From Progne subis subis (taxonomy: Eukaryota > Chordata > Aves > Passeriformes > Hirundinidae): 64,000 bases of DNA. The notes beneath the pieces are model-generated. The model was not told the origin of the DNA. It saw only the letters and a program-made list of their open reading frames with translations, and did no database searches. The DNA lies in NCBI GenBank assembly GCA_022316685.1, contig JAKJHU010000005.1, positions 12,316,707 through 12,380,706 on the forward strand. Direction: 5' to 3'. A program made the translations under genes and the position numbers. This document shows positions 36,901-50,610 of the stretch, piece after piece (positions within the stretch are counted from its first letter, which is position 1; every line of letters starts with the position of its first letter).

Positions 36901-37703
36901 AAATCTGAAAAGTCAACAGGTTTGGGGACCTCTTGCCTCAGCTAGGTACCTGGAGTCCCAGAGCCATAATTTAGGCAGTGGCTTAACCCCAGCGCTGTAG
37001 TCCAGGGCAATGGCCACAAAACTGCATTCCTCTCTGAGGCAGCAGCACTTTTAGACCATTTCCTCCTTTCATGGAGCTGGGAAGCTTTGGGCACTCCAGA
37101 ACCTACAGGAGGGTGAAGGTTGTCACCCTCTAGGCTGCTGCATTACTGGGGCTGATGACACAACATGCAGTAGTGTCATATTGTTATGAGCACTTTTGCT
37201 AGCAAACTCCTCTGGAGTCATGGAGAAAGAATGTCTTTGCTTAGGCTGTGTTAAACATTGCTGAATCTTATCCCCTGTATCTTGCCAGGTACTTCTTTTA
37301 CATAAGCCTTGCAGTTTTTTAGTTCACCTCTGTACCTCTGGCTTCCTTCTTAATTCTGCCTTTGCTTTTGGACTGACTTGAAATCCAAGGCCATCCCATA
37401 CTGCTGTTGCTATTTAAAGATGCAATTCCCCATGCCCTTAAAATTCTTTTAGTTCTTTAGTTTTGCACTAAAAGCAATAATAGCTTAGAAAGAAAAACAA
37501 AAAGAGAGCACTTCATGCAATCCAAACTTCAGCTCCCCTGATCATTGGCTCCACTTTCACAGCTTGTGATGTCAACACAAGTCTTGAAGATTAAGAACTC
37601 ATATCAAGTTTTACTGGCTGGCTTAAAGTTACCCTACTGGGAAATGTTGCTTTTCTCTCTGCCAAGTCCTCTTTTCTCCCTGCCAAGCCAAATCCTAGGA
37701 AAT

Positions 37704-37730
37704 TTAATAAATAAATAAATAAATAAATAA
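37704..37730. repeat. (AAAT)n microsatellite
   Basis: About six AAAT units, followed by a broken unit. Confidence 0.85.
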
Positions 37731-38699
37731 TGAATAAGGTCTGAAGAAATGGCTTCTACTGAAATGAAATTGATATGGGCCTCCAGAAGCAGGCTGTACA
37801 GGATTTGTCAGCATACTACCTACCCACCATCAGGAGTTCTGCTGCATCCCATGGTACGGCCACAGCCATCACTCATACTCCTTAATCTAGACTTGGACTT
37901 CAGGTGCTCTTGGTTCTTGCCTAGCTGCTCTGGGTTTCCACTTTCTCCAAAGCTGGGATGTTCTCAGGAGTTTGTCTTTTCTGTCTTCTCCCCACACTAC
38001 CAAATAAGAAAATACAAGCAGCTACACTGTGTCTCCTTGGGTACTCCTGGGCTTTAATGTTTTGAAATGATTGGGATTGGGTGGAGAATTTGATTTCTCT
38101 GAATTCTCTAAGTAAATCTGAATTTTTGAAGATCTAAAAATGACATTGTGATGAAGCGTAATGCAAATGTAAGCAGTGGAAGAATGGAAGCAGTGGTGTG
38201 TTTTTACTTATATGTTTGCATACATCCAACACAAGAACTTTTTTTTTTCAAGGGGATTGCATTGTCAAAATACAAACTCTTTTTGCAAGTCCTTCTAATG
38301 TGGTCAAAAATAGACTCAACCCTTGCTCTCATCTGCACTCAGCCATGCTGTGGTCAGCAAGTGAGGAAGCTCAGTCTGGATGTGTTTTGACAGTGGCACC
38401 AAATCTTACACCTTTGCTCTGCACTCACTACTAATCCCACACATTGCTTGTTATCTGCCTGTTCCCATACTTCAGGACAAAAACTGTGCCTTTTGGCTAT
38501 TAAAACACATAAGAGGAAGGACTAATTTAAAGACTGACTGGGAGTAAAGGGTCCATCTTCTGGGACGGGTTCCTGCGATCCCTCTCTGATCAGGCACAGG
38601 CTGATGCCCATGGAGAGAGCAGAGACTTCATTCCCTCTTGGATTTGCATCAGATAAGGCAGTAATTTCTGACTTAAGTTTTCCATGGGAGCAAACTTTC

Positions 38700-39000
38700 A
38701 CTCCATTAACACTGGCGTCATTAGTGGGATGGGGTAATTCACCGTGTGCTCCAGACCCGGCTGTGACCTGTGTGGAGCCGTCCAGTGGCAGCGCTAATTA
38801 GTGTCTTAGTGCCTCGTGAACAATTCTCCGCAGTCCCTTTGGCTGAGGTCACGACTAATTTCGCATGAATCACTAAGCAGCCATTGCCTGGTAACTAATT
38901 TTGACCTCTAACTGCTTCGGCAAGACCTCCAACCCTGCTGCTGAGGATAAATGACATCCTGTTGTTATCTGTCCTCTAGGCAGCTGCTAAATTCCCACAG
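38700..39000. promoter_or_regulatory. Candidate conserved regulatory element
   Basis: This 300-bp block is unusually free of simple repeats and is rich in transcription-factor-like words: CTAATTAG (38794-38801), a direct repeat of ACTAATTT (38854-38861 and 38894-38901), and nuclear-receptor half-sites GAGGTCA (38845-38851) and TGACCTC (38902-38908) facing each other. That symmetric layout suggests an enhancer. It lies about 30 kb upstream of SCAF8. The target gene is unknown. Confidence 0.35.
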
Positions 39001-42000
39001 CAGCTTTGGTTTGCCCTCCCTGTGGAAGGATAGTGCTCCAGGCATTGCAGCATGTCCCTGAAATGAATGTGAATAATGACTGTGATTAGGGGCTGGCTGG
39101 GCAGAGACCCATCGGACCGTGGTGGCAGAAGCTGCAGTTGGATTCTGGAAATATTTCTTCCTTTTAGGTCTGGTTTTTGGATGAAGTGGACGAGAGGAGC
39201 TAGGAGCAGAAGTGCTGAGGCAGAGCCAGCAGCTTTCTCCTGTTCCCAGGATACACGGCCAACACTTCTATGCATTCGCTTCTGCCTCCGATCATTTGGT
39301 GTGGCTGCGCAATTTACAGCTATGCGCACAGCCCCGTGAGGAGCTGCAGGGGAAATACCTACGGTGAGGGATTGTTTGGAAATGCGGGGGAGGAGGCAGT
39401 GTGTTTTGGCAGGGGCACAGGCACAGTTTTACCCAGGAGATGTAGGAAAGCTAATTTAAGCTCTGATTAGCTGCGTTTTGTAGCTGAGCAAGGCCTTGGA
39501 GTGAGTGATGTTAAGTGAGCTGGTTCCGACAATGAGAAAGTTATCTTCTTGCCAGGAGTCCAGAATGTTCTTTAGTCATGCTAAACTGTAGTTTGGTGTC
39601 TATCCTCAAGGGTCTTGTAGCTGTTTTCCTAGTGTTTACTGTATTAGACAATTGAGGCGGCCCCTGTTGCCTCAAGAGCAGGCCCTGTGTGACCAGAGTG
39701 AGCTTCAGTGCGTGCAAGCACCTCCTGGGAACATGTTCTGGCTGCTGGTGTTTCACTGAGACCTGCCACCAGAGTCATCTTTACCTGACCTGCTCACAAT
39801 GGCTAAGCTAAACGCTGTCTTCATTAAACTTTTGGGAAATACATCAAGAACAATGAAATACCCTTTATTGGAAAAAAAATCAATCAAACAAAACTCTCAA
39901 ACCACCCAAACTTCAAAAAACGCCCCCAAACCCAGTGTTAGTACAGAAATAAAAATTGCTTCCCCTGACACTGGTTCTTAAACATAGTTGCTGTTACAAG
40001 TGCTCTCAATGGGGCAATATTCTGAATGCCTGCTTTTGAAAATTTCCCTGAGGATATAGTCTCTATGCTGCTGGAGTTTTGGTGGTGGGATATTTTTTTT
40101 TCCTCAGGTGTTTAGCTTGCCTTTCCCCATGAGAAATCAACCCTTTTCCACAGAAAGCTTCAGAATTGCAGTGAGGCAATTCAGTAGTAAGTCAAGGGAA
40201 GAAAATTAGGCAACTGGAAATTCATAGTATCTTTTACAGATGGATTATCATGTAAGGATATCCACACAATTCAGTAAGTCTGGATATCCAACATTCAGGT
40301 TTTCAGGTTTCAGCTATGGGACTGTGCTTTACCCTGAGGTAGATGTTTATCTGTTGATAAAATAAGAAGAGTGGGTTTGAACCTTTGCAAACTGTGAAGC
40401 AGAAAATCAAAGCCCTTGACCATTTGCAGTCAGTAAAACTTACATGGCCCTTTTTATAAGAAACCTATTCTGTGATTCAGGATATATCTAAGTTTCTGTT
40501 CGTGCCTCACCTGCTTAAAATGTTTTTCTGTATTTCACTAAAATTGCGCTCTGTCCTTTGCGTTACAAACCATCACTGTATACCATTTAAGAACTCTAAA
40601 TTGATTAAGTCTAGTGAAGGATGAAGTGATGGCTGTTTGTGTGTGTTCTTCTGAAGCAGTGCTAACAAAAGCTATGTAAATGTAACACATGACCGCTGTT
40701 TATGGTAGATTAAGCTTGTTCAGCTTTTGTCAGTAATGTACCCAGTTTGCAGGTAAAATAAAAGGATTTTGTGATGGAGTTGTTTTTGTGATTTGTGTTA
40801 ATAATTAACCTAATCTGACAAAAACTGTCTGGTTAAAATTGTTAGACTGGACAGATACGTGGCAGAAGGCTCCACAGCAGGAAGAAGGTGACCTTTAGAA
40901 GTGAACGGCAAAACCAATATGTTAACTAGCAAGCAGCCTATCTTGATTTTTTTTCCAACAGTGAAATATAGTTTAAACTGTCTCTTTTTCTACTGTCTCT
41001 GCCAGCAGTAAGTTCCCGTTTGCAGACCCCTCCAAAAACACAGCTCTGTGTGATAGCATGCAAACTATGCTATGCAAGCAAATATTTATTATTAGTATTA
41101 TTTATTATTAGAGAATTTGTGGTCGCTGGGAAGAAAGCTCTATAACAGCTTTGACCCATGGAATCACACTAAAATTTCTGTGTTTCTGGGCTAATTTCAC
41201 TTCTGTTTTACCTGTGTAGTTTACTTTTAAGAGAGGTAAGATTCATGTGGGAAAAGAAAGCTACAGTGGTCATTATCTAGCAGACTTGTGAGAGTAAACT
41301 TAGGTGAGAAACCAGTTTGGATCTTGAAGCTACAATGTGAGTGGAAAAGAAAACAGGGTTCTGTGACTGATGGCACACAGATTGAGAGAAAAGGCAACAC
41401 GTGTGGAGGGATGTCTTGGATTTTTTGGCATTTAACAGAATCTCCTTGACCTGCCCTTGCATTTTTCCCTTTGCATATAAAAACTAATAAAGAAAAGAAA
41501 AAAACCTTGTTTTTCATTATCAAGAGCAGTAGAAAAATCTGAAAAAAATTCAGGACTACAAAAACAAGGCAGATGAAGTTAGTGGGTGGTCTGAGTTCAC
41601 TGCAACATCTTCTCAAGTGTCTGGACATTGAATATGCTGTAATCACTGTCTCTTTATAAGCATATAACTGGGTGGGAAGGGAGTAGGGGAAAGAGAAAAG
41701 TAACAAATGTTATTTACTGGGACTATATGTTCCTACCAGTAATGATTTTAAAAAAAATAAAGATTTTTTTTTTTTTTTTCCCAGAAAGGAAACATGAATC
41801 AGTGTCTTGTTAAGAATCACACTGTTTATATTTTTGTATCACAGTCCAGCCTTTTGTGTCACTGAATTTCATTTAAATCTTGCTTTTGTTTCTTATTCAA
41901 ATGAAGCTCCTTTTAAAAATGCTAATCAACCTATGGATACTTCATCTCCTTCCTGGCTAGAAGAGGCAGACCTTGCTCGCCTTTGGGTTTTGGGGAAATG

Positions 42001-45000
42001 CCTCCATACGTGGAGGCACAATGTGCATTTGCCAGTAGTAAAGGAGGCTTTTCAGATGCAGAGTGCCGGACACCAGCGGGCAAAGCTTTTAAGCTTTTTT
42101 TTTCTCTCTCTCTCTCTAAAGAAGAACAATGAAACTTTTTTTAAAGGAACGGTTGAGAAAGCCGTTTTGTCTTTAGTGTGTCTGTCCAGTGCTGCCTTCA
42201 CTTTGCCTGCATAACAAATATAGTACGGAGATCACTTTCCTGTGCCAGGGATGGCCGTGCTCCCATGGGGTCACTGAGGAGCTCCCTCCCTAGTGCCCAC
42301 GGGTGTCAGGCTCTGGGCAAGGTTATTTGAAGAGGCCTTTAGCAAACAGGTTTTAATCTGATTTTCAGCCTGTGAGCCTCGTGCCTGCTCCTGAGCTTGA
42401 GTCTGGGTGCATGTGCTGGACACCCCTCCCTGCAGTCATGGGAAAAAACCTGGCGAGTATCTCCCTCCTCTTCCTCCTGCATGGGGAAATTCCCTCGTGC
42501 CGCAGGCTGGGGGACAGCATGGTATTTTCTGTCATGCATACAGTCTAATATAAGAAGGAGATAAGGTCCTGATGTGCACAGTTTCTACACACTTGGGGGT
42601 ATTGGGGCAATCTTTGCTGCATGAAATCTTCAGTAGATAGTACCATGCTTGTAAAATATAATGCCACGTTTCCAAACACCTGCTGTATTACATCACTGAC
42701 CTTTTTTTGCACTTTCTCAAGGAGTTATTCCTTATTTTTCACTTTTTAATGCAGCAAGCTGAACTGTGAACGTGAAATTGTACTGGGAGTATTTTTGTTC
42801 TAAGGCAATCGGGCATTGCTGATAGCTGAATCTGAGTGCCTTGCAAAGTCATGGTGTAGGAAGTTCCTCAGACAATGTAATTTTGTTTCCTGTTTCTTCC
42901 AAAGCCAAGAGCCAGAATTTTTTATGTCTAAATCCTCTGTACTCCTCTTTTCCTTGGCTTTATGGGATAAAGCTGAACTCAAGCAGAAAATCTGACTGCT
43001 TCACAGATGGGTGAGGTTTGTAGCAACTCTGACCTAATGCAGAAGCCAATTACATTATTAAGTTACCTCCTATGATTGTTTTGTTCCTGACTGCTGCTAC
43101 CGTGTGCCACCTCAGAGCTGATACAATTCAGCTCTCAGACACTTTTGCACACTTTCCTGGTTGGGTTGTTTTTGGTTTTAGCAGGAGTAAACGCCCTTTG
43201 GTACACACCATGGTGCAAAGCAACAGGCAGGAATATGCAGTATGCTGTCCCTGGAGCTGAGTAACCCTCCTCAGCAGTACCAAGGCCATGTCCCACTTCT
43301 GAGACCATTTTCTCTGGGGGTTGCCAAAGATGCAGAAGCAGCTTCCAGTTGCTCTGAACTACCTTGTGGGATGTGCAGGGATGTGTCTACAGCACATGTC
43401 CTTGCATGTGTGCATTGGTCCCGCTGCTTCTGAGCAAGCTGTTTGCAAGCACAAGAGGAGATATTTTCTGCCTGGACTGTTCTCCATGGGAGAAAACATA
43501 AGGGCTGAGGGAGGAACAATCCATTTTCTGGATGTGGGACAGAGGTTATTACATCTGAATAAAAATAAATTTAATTTTAGACGAACATTTCATTCTTTGT
43601 AAAGGTTAAATGCCTCTTATGTTATTGATATCACAGAGGATTTCAGAATTCAAATGCTTTTAAAATGTATGAATGAATTATGTGCTGTGTTTTTTACCAC
43701 ACATCATATAACAGCTAATTCAATGTGTCCCACAATTTCTCAGGACAAAACAAATGGATGTGAGGCCTTGTATATAAATCTTTTACCATGTGCAGAGTAT
43801 TGTAGAGTTGTTTGGATTTTTGAGTTTTTTCTTCGTTTGTTTTGCTCATTTTTTTTAACTACTTGTGATCTGCCCTTTTTATATTATACAGTTGCATGCA
43901 GCTTAAGTGCACCTTCTTCAGTTTCATGAAGGTGTCCTTTCTTGCATGATCTGTATCAGTATCCAGCCTTCTATATTACTAAAATGGTGCAACAGGGTCT
44001 TAAGATGAATGAAGACCAAAAAAACCCTAATTTTGCTGGACTCTACAAATCTTCCTTCTCTGCACGTTATGGACTATAAAAAACTGGGATTTATTTATAG
44101 AAAGTTTAGGTGGATTCAAATTCAAACTAGTCTAAGTACCAAAGCTGGGGATTTAATTGTAAGGTATATCCCTACAATTTATAGTAGGAGTTTAGTTAAC
44201 TGTAGAATTAAATGACTTTGTTTTCCACTGCTGTGGGTCTCTATTGAATTTGGCACAAGTTCAAACGGCCTTGTAGCATCCAGAATTTGCTGGATCATAA
44301 AGCAAAGATCCTCCCTACAAACACAAATGGAATTTCTTTCCACCACTGCAGTGAGATTAATGACAGTATAGCAGGGTTTTTTCTCCCCCTTTGTCCTGTA
44401 AATCTGAGTTCTATTCGACTGAACTGCTTTCTAAAGAAAACAAACTAAAACTCAGGCTGCCTAAGTTCTCCTGAGGCACCATTGAAGGGGCAGGGTTTTG
44501 CTCTCCCCGTAGACCTTTCAAGGCACTGAATTTTGGGCAGGAGTTGTATACGGGATCAGGCACTCTGGCAGACGCTACTGGGGTTTGCAGTTGTAGGCAA
44601 AAGGGGCTGCACATCAGCTGATGCTGCTGATGTGGTGATGGATTAGTGAACAGAGAAAGGTTTGCATTGTGCTAAAAATGGAAGGATTAGCAGCTGCCCT
44701 TGTTGAGTCAGGCTAGAGGGAGGAGGATGAGGGGGGAACAGCAACGAACTGTGGCTCTGGTTGCTATCAGCAGCCTTCTCTACCACTAATCTCCCTCCCC
44801 TTTCTTCAGTGGGAAAAATCCTGGAGGACTTTATATCAGAAAAAGAGAACTTGATTTATTCTTTGCTCTTTCTTATGCTTTTTCTTAATTCTCTGCTTCT
44901 TGCATTTTAACTTTCCAAATATTTTTAATACAAAGTAATTTCCAGAGAGAAAAGAGTTAGTAGTACTACCTTAACTGCAAAGGCAGATCCCAGCCTGAAG

Positions 45001-48000
45001 TAACACGCAGAGATGGTTGTGCATATGGGTTTACTAAATACAGTAATGTGTAGCAAGACAGTATATTCTCATTGAGATCTGTTCCTTCAATGTGAAGTTT
45101 GAATTTAGATCCATCTCCGAAATTCACAATCCACAATATTTTCTTTTCATCTCCTCAAAAAAAATAAAGTAAATGTGTTGCTTATGTTGATTTTTATCAC
45201 TTAGTTCTTTAGGACCCCTCTTTTGATGCAGATCAGAAATTAAGAGCCCAATGTTTGGCACAAGACCTGTTTCACTAAAGTCACCGATAATGTCATCACT
45301 GATGGACTCTGGTAAGTGTCGAGAAGCTTTCTCAGACACCTGCTGCCTCTTGCTCTCTGTTCTCCCCTTTGCTGAGGGCTGCCGCCCCCTGAGATTCATC
45401 AAGAGGTCACCTGCTGATGACTCTTGGAAGGGGCTGGAGTTGAACCTTAAATAATTTCTGAGTAAGGCTCTGAGCTCACCTCTTGGGATGTGAATGGGAG
45501 CAGCTGTGTGACTGTGTAAATCTCCCTTGCCTACTCTGCCACCAGCCTGCAGACCCTGACCAGGTGGTGGGGTGTGCGTTGTGGCTTGGCTTCCCAAATC
45601 TACTGCAGCTCTCAGGGCAGTGCCTAGGTGCTTTACTGAACTAGGCTACTGTCCCTTCAAGTACTTCCAACAGTTTTGAATGCTATTTGGCCAAAAGGAA
45701 TTGCACCCCTCAAGAAAACAGCTTTCCATCAAAAAAACACCTTTGATCTTAGCAGAGAGCTCAGTCTAATTGCTGGAGGTGAATGAAATTCCCCTTTTCA
45801 GACTTACATTGCAGTCAGTGACGTTTCTCTCTGACAGATGAACCTAAAGTTAGGGTTCCTGTGTAGAAATGAGGACTAAAACAGGGTGTTTAAGTTACCT
45901 GACTGTCGAGTGGTGAGACAATGCAGTGGCCAGAGTACTCACAGGGCTCAGTTTCTAACCACTGTAGCTCCCCACTAGGTCAGCAGAACACAGAGTGCTC
46001 ACGAGGAAAGCAACTTTGCCCAAAACCCAGAACTTCTACTAGGAGCAGCAAAATTTGGCTTGTACTAACACAGGGTAATGATTTGTGGTATTCTTTAGAA
46101 GCAAAGAGCTTTGTGGATTAATGCTGGTATTTTAGATCTAGCTATAGACAGCTTTTAACAAAGAGAAACCACGAGATGTGTTGTAATTTGGTACAGCAGC
46201 ACAAATTGATCTGGACAGATTTGCACTAGCCAGGGTGCAACATCTCTTCATACTTCAGGTTTCTTTTAATTTAAGGACAAACACAAGCCTAAACTCAAGT
46301 GCTCAAATTCTCAAACTGAAGCACTTAAATAAAAAGCTCTAGTTAATTAATTTCTTTTCTGCTGTATAGGTCAAGTTCCTGAGAGTTCTTTAGAAAACAG
46401 GGCCATTTTCTTCAATGTCTCACTGTGAATAAAATGCTTAATTTGAGTTAATCCAGTTGAAAAACATTGTCTTTACAAGACAGCTTCTTCATGTGAAGAA
46501 TTTTATTGATGGTCAAAGAAAGTAAAAGAAGCTTTTTTGAAAATAGCTTGATTTTGAAAAAATACTGCCGAGGAGAATAAAAAAATGTAAGTGCTCTTCA
46601 AAACAGATTATTCCTCTTGTTTGAAAGCAGAGTCTTCTTGCAATGCTTGGGGGTATTTCCCATGTGGGGTCTGCTCAGCTACATCTCTTCTGAACAAGGA
46701 CAGAGAAACATCTAAAGATGAGTACTCCTGGTCATTTGTTAGAATCATTATTTGCTGCCTTAGTTTGTGTCACATAATAACGTGGAGTATTTGAGATCTC
46801 CAGTTGAGAGGAGGAAGAGGCACTTTCTCTAAACACGTACTGTTTAGAGAAAACGATAAGAACTTTCTAAGTAAGAAAGCATTTCACCATTTTTCTCCTC
46901 AGAAAGTTACTTGGGAAGTTAGGGCAGAAGGAGGCTAGGAAGAACTTGGATGTGTCTAACTTCCAGATTTTTCTTCCCCTTTGGGGAAATAAATCCATTT
47001 TAAATGCAGAAGAGAAGAGTTCACTTAATGTCTAATCTTTTTGTCTTTAGACTGCAAGAGTAAGTTTTTCCCCGATCTCTAAATATTATTGTTGCATGAG
47101 GCTGTCATTGTGATGAGCACTGGTCAGAGCTGTAAAGGACATGCCTGAAAGAAAGCTGAAATTAATACTCAAAATCACCAAATCTTAAGGAGTCTGAAGG
47201 GATCTCTGCTATTTCCCTAGTTTAAACTCTTGTATGGAGAGTAGGCCATGCCTTTATCCATCAGCCAAGGCTACTTCTGGACAAGACTTTGGTACCTTCT
47301 GTGTGGAGATTGCACAGGTGCTCTGGGTGCTTGTGCCAGGCCTCCAACACCTTCCTTGAGAGGAAAGTAAGGAATTTCTCCAACACAGAGAGCAAACATG
47401 TACTCATTACAAGCATGTACCAGACACCTTTATCCACCGAGAGGAAGGTGATGGAGAAAATAACCTTTGTTTTGTTTTGTTTTAAATCTCTAAAACACAA
47501 GAAGGTTTTGTATCCTCAAAAAAAGGGTGAAGTTCATTTGGAAAACTTACTAGCCTGTTCTCATTGGAATATTTATACCTTGTACTTGAAAATGTAGCTT
47601 ATTTACATGGTAATATCACTGTGTTTGTTAAATGCGTGAGGGTAAAGAACATGACAAGAGTGTGAGGTTTTTCACGCACTGCTAAGGAATGGCTCTTGTT
47701 GTAGGCAAGGGATAAAACTCTCATTCATATTCAATAAATATACCATTAACCTAAAGTCCACGGAACTTGTTGAGGTACTGAAGTAGATAAATTGTTAGGG
47801 CTACAAGACTCTTTGTTCAATGATTCATTTAAAGTAATCCACTTAGAAAGCAAAAGAAAAATCACATGTTGTAATTTCCACAGAAAGAGAGGACAATAAT
47901 TGAGATCCCAAAGAGGTATACGGAGTCCCTATTGCATCCTGATATATTTTCAGGAAGGTAACTTGAAGAATAAATAAAGAGAAGAATAACAACAACAAAA

Positions 48001-50116
48001 AATCCTCCAGCTCCCATGGTTAGTAATCTGAGTTGTTTGGAAGATGGATGTGAGAAATCTTTACAGAAGTTACTCATGGGATTTCAAATTCATTCCCTTC
48101 TCCGTTACAGCTCAAACTGTTTTGTAAAGTACTCCTGGGTTTTGTCTTTTTTTTTTTTTTTTTTTTTTTTTTTGGTTTGGGTTTGTTTTTTCTTTTAACA
48201 GCTCATAGCAGCTTAGCATACCTCCTTCCCTTCCAAAGTACAATAAATTTCTTTCTCCCCAAGTAGAAATAGCAAGGGAAAGAAGCCCTGCAGCGCACAC
48301 TCTGGATTCGCACAAGCTCCTCCGTGTGCTCTGACAGTTCCTCTGCCAGGCTGTGGGAGCAGCTGTTGCCAGCCTCCATGCAGATGGCTGCATCCAGCTG
48401 GTGTCTGAGTACGTCAGGAGCTTATGCTAAGATTAATCACTTTTTAACATTAATCACTTTCTACCCCTCTAAATTCTGTGGTGAATTGTGCTGAATCCTA
48501 CTTCCACAACAAGCACGAGTGCAGCATGGCCTTCAGGTGGGCTGGTAGAACAGTGATATGATTTCTCTAGGACAGGAGGGGCCCCTGAACACCTGAGTAC
48601 TTGGGGTACTCTGCAAACTGTCTCAGGCTTGTTTTGGAAACAGTGACCTTCAAACAGCTCAAGTGCTTTCGCTGTACTGCTGAAAATGCTCACGACATCT
48701 TGCATTTGTGCTGACTTCTGTGCAAAACCGACCTTTTAAGCAAGTAAAAGGTTATGTTAACATCTGCATTTTATTTCAATTATATTCCTGTATTTTTTCA
48801 AGAAGATTTTGAATTATTTTCACATAGTCTGAGATCTAGCTGCTGCAAGAAATGCTGAAGATTCCCTGGTGTCATTTTTAAAGTCCTCAAGGTTCTCTAA
48901 GAAAATATTCTATATTTCTGTGTTCTAGAAATTTAGATATAACTTTTTTGAAAAAATTGTACTTATGTACAGCCCAGGCATCAAAGCTGCTGGGATTTTA
49001 TGAAATTTTCTTTCGCTTTCAGAACTATAATTTTGAACAATCTTCTTCTATGGATCAATAGCAACAAGTTAAATTTTCAGCAATGGATCTCAATTTCTTC
49101 TTCTGCATACAGGTGCTACCTGTTAGGATTGCTAGGACATTGTGAACACAAAAGGCCAATTTCTTTGTCAGGAAACAACTTTTCCTGAATAATTTATAGC
49201 TAAATTCATAACTGAACAAAGTATGAATCTTCCATTTAGTTTCAGTGATAGTGAGTCACTTCCCTTCCTTTTGTCGGTCATTCAACAGCAAAAGATAAGC
49301 AGATATCTCGAACTCCGTGAAGTTTCCATTTTTTAATTAAATGGGCTTATGCTTGCCAGTGATCTTTCAGCATTAACACTGGACGTGACTCCTGTCTCAT
49401 GGCACTCTCTAGTTTTTACATTTGAACTAAATTATCTCCAATACAAAATAAAAACATCATTTGAGAATAAACACATTTTAAAATAAACCTAACAGTGTAA
49501 ATCTCATGCCATCCAAAAGACTTGCTTTTGCTTTAGCTCCATGAACTGATAAATGTACAGCAGTGATGTATGTGCATAAGTTTTCCATATGAAAGCATGT
49601 CTAAGTCCAGTTTGTTCTCCTGTAGGGTGGATCACACCCCTATTGTTCAAAGCCTCAGTTTCCTTCTTCAGATAAGTGTATTCTACAGTTACTAATAATC
49701 AAGTACTTTACTCCCAAGCAAAGGAAAGTGGGGGAAAAGAATCACTGAGAATTTCTGAAAACACTCACAATCTGTGGGCCCTTGAACAGACTCACAGATG
49801 CCGTTCAGTCAAGTGCCACAGTACAGTGCCACAAAGGTGAGGAATTTTTAAAGCAAGGTTACAAAATCTTCAGGAGAATGGCAGAAGATATGACACCTCT
49901 GACGGTAACACCAAATCTTCATTTCACCCACTTTCGACAACAAGCTCTGGTGGCATTTGAATCTCCCAGCTCTGAACAGCCTCCTTTGAAACACAAAAGA
50001 ATAGTGTTTGCACAGCATACTTGGCCTTGTCTTGCATTGCCTTTCACTTGTCTTTCAAGCCCAGCTCTGACTGAGTTCCCACTTCCAGCCCCCTGTATTT
50101 GCCACACACATAATAT
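39001..50116. other. Intergenic stretch without recognised genes
   Basis: Moderate GC at 39.0-39.5 kb, otherwise AT-rich. It contains an A/C-rich patch near 39.87-39.93 kb, a CT run near 42.1 kb and a 27-T run at 48147-48173. The two longest frames (159 codons, minus, at 41227-41706; 157 codons, minus, at 45124-45597) resemble no family I know. Confidence 0.55.
48147..48173. repeat. Poly-T run
   Basis: Twenty-seven consecutive T residues, followed by a short GGTTTGGG tail. Confidence 0.9.
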
Positions 50117-50610
50117 CATGGAATCATTACAGTTGGATAAGACCTCTAAGTCCAGCTATTAACCTACCAACACCTTGTTCCCCAAGTGTCACATCCACAT
50201 GCCTTTTAAGTACTTCCCTGGGTAGCCTCTTTCAATGCCTGATCACCCCTTCAGTCAGAATTTTTTCCTAATATCCAATCCAAACTTTCCCTGGCACAAT
50301 TTGAGGCCATTTCCTCTGGTCTGGTCACTTGTTAATTGGGAGAAGTCAACTCCAACCTGGCTACAACTTCCTTTCAGGTACTGCAGACAGTGAAATGGTC
50401 TCTCTTTAGCCTCCTTTTCTCCAGGCAAAGCAACTCCAGCTCCCTCAGCTGCTCCTCAAAGGACGTGCTCCAGACCCTTCACCAACTTCCTTTCTCTTCT
50501 CTGAACATTCTCCAGTGCCTCAACATCTTTGTTTTGGGCTCAAAACTGAACACAGGTTTTGAGATGTGGCCTCACCAGTGCCAAGAACAAGAGAATGAAA
50601 GACTACATGG
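50117..50610 (-). mobile_element. CR1 LINE fragment, 3' part
   Basis: The plus strand starts ATCATGGAATCATTACAGTTG, a diverged CR1 3' terminus, and continues through CR1 landmarks read in reverse: CACATCCACATGCC, CCATTTCCTCTGGTC, CTCCTTTTCTCCAGGC, CAGCTCCCTCAGCTGCTCC and GATGTGGCCTCACCAGTGCC. The element therefore lies on the minus strand. About 490 bp of its 3' end remains, covering the end of ORF2 and the 3' UTR. It carries no intact reverse transcriptase, and the 117-codon plus-strand frame over it is antisense noise. Confidence 0.88.

Larger units (their letters stand above)
31703..38699. other. Intergenic stretch without recognised genes
   Basis: Mixed AT-rich sequence. It contains a G/T tract at 33871-33967, a 13-14 base T-run near 34.75 kb and an AAAT microsatellite near 37.7 kb. 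Frames of up to 160 codons (for example 34159-34641) lack domain features and have no exon-like boundaries I can defend. Confidence 0.55.

Noticed and set aside
38755..38800. A third CTCF-like core
   Set aside because: The GTGGCAGC word is one base short of the core spacing, so it does not fit the consensus.
41227..41706. Minus-strand frame of 159 codons with hydrophobic stretches
   Set aside because: The hydrophobic parts come from A-rich and T-rich DNA read as F, L and I. No motif or exon boundary supports it.
45124..45597. Minus-strand frame of 157 codons
   Set aside because: It has some protein-like texture, but I recognise no family, signal peptide or repeat, and the frame length is within chance for 64 kb. 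A protein search would settle it.
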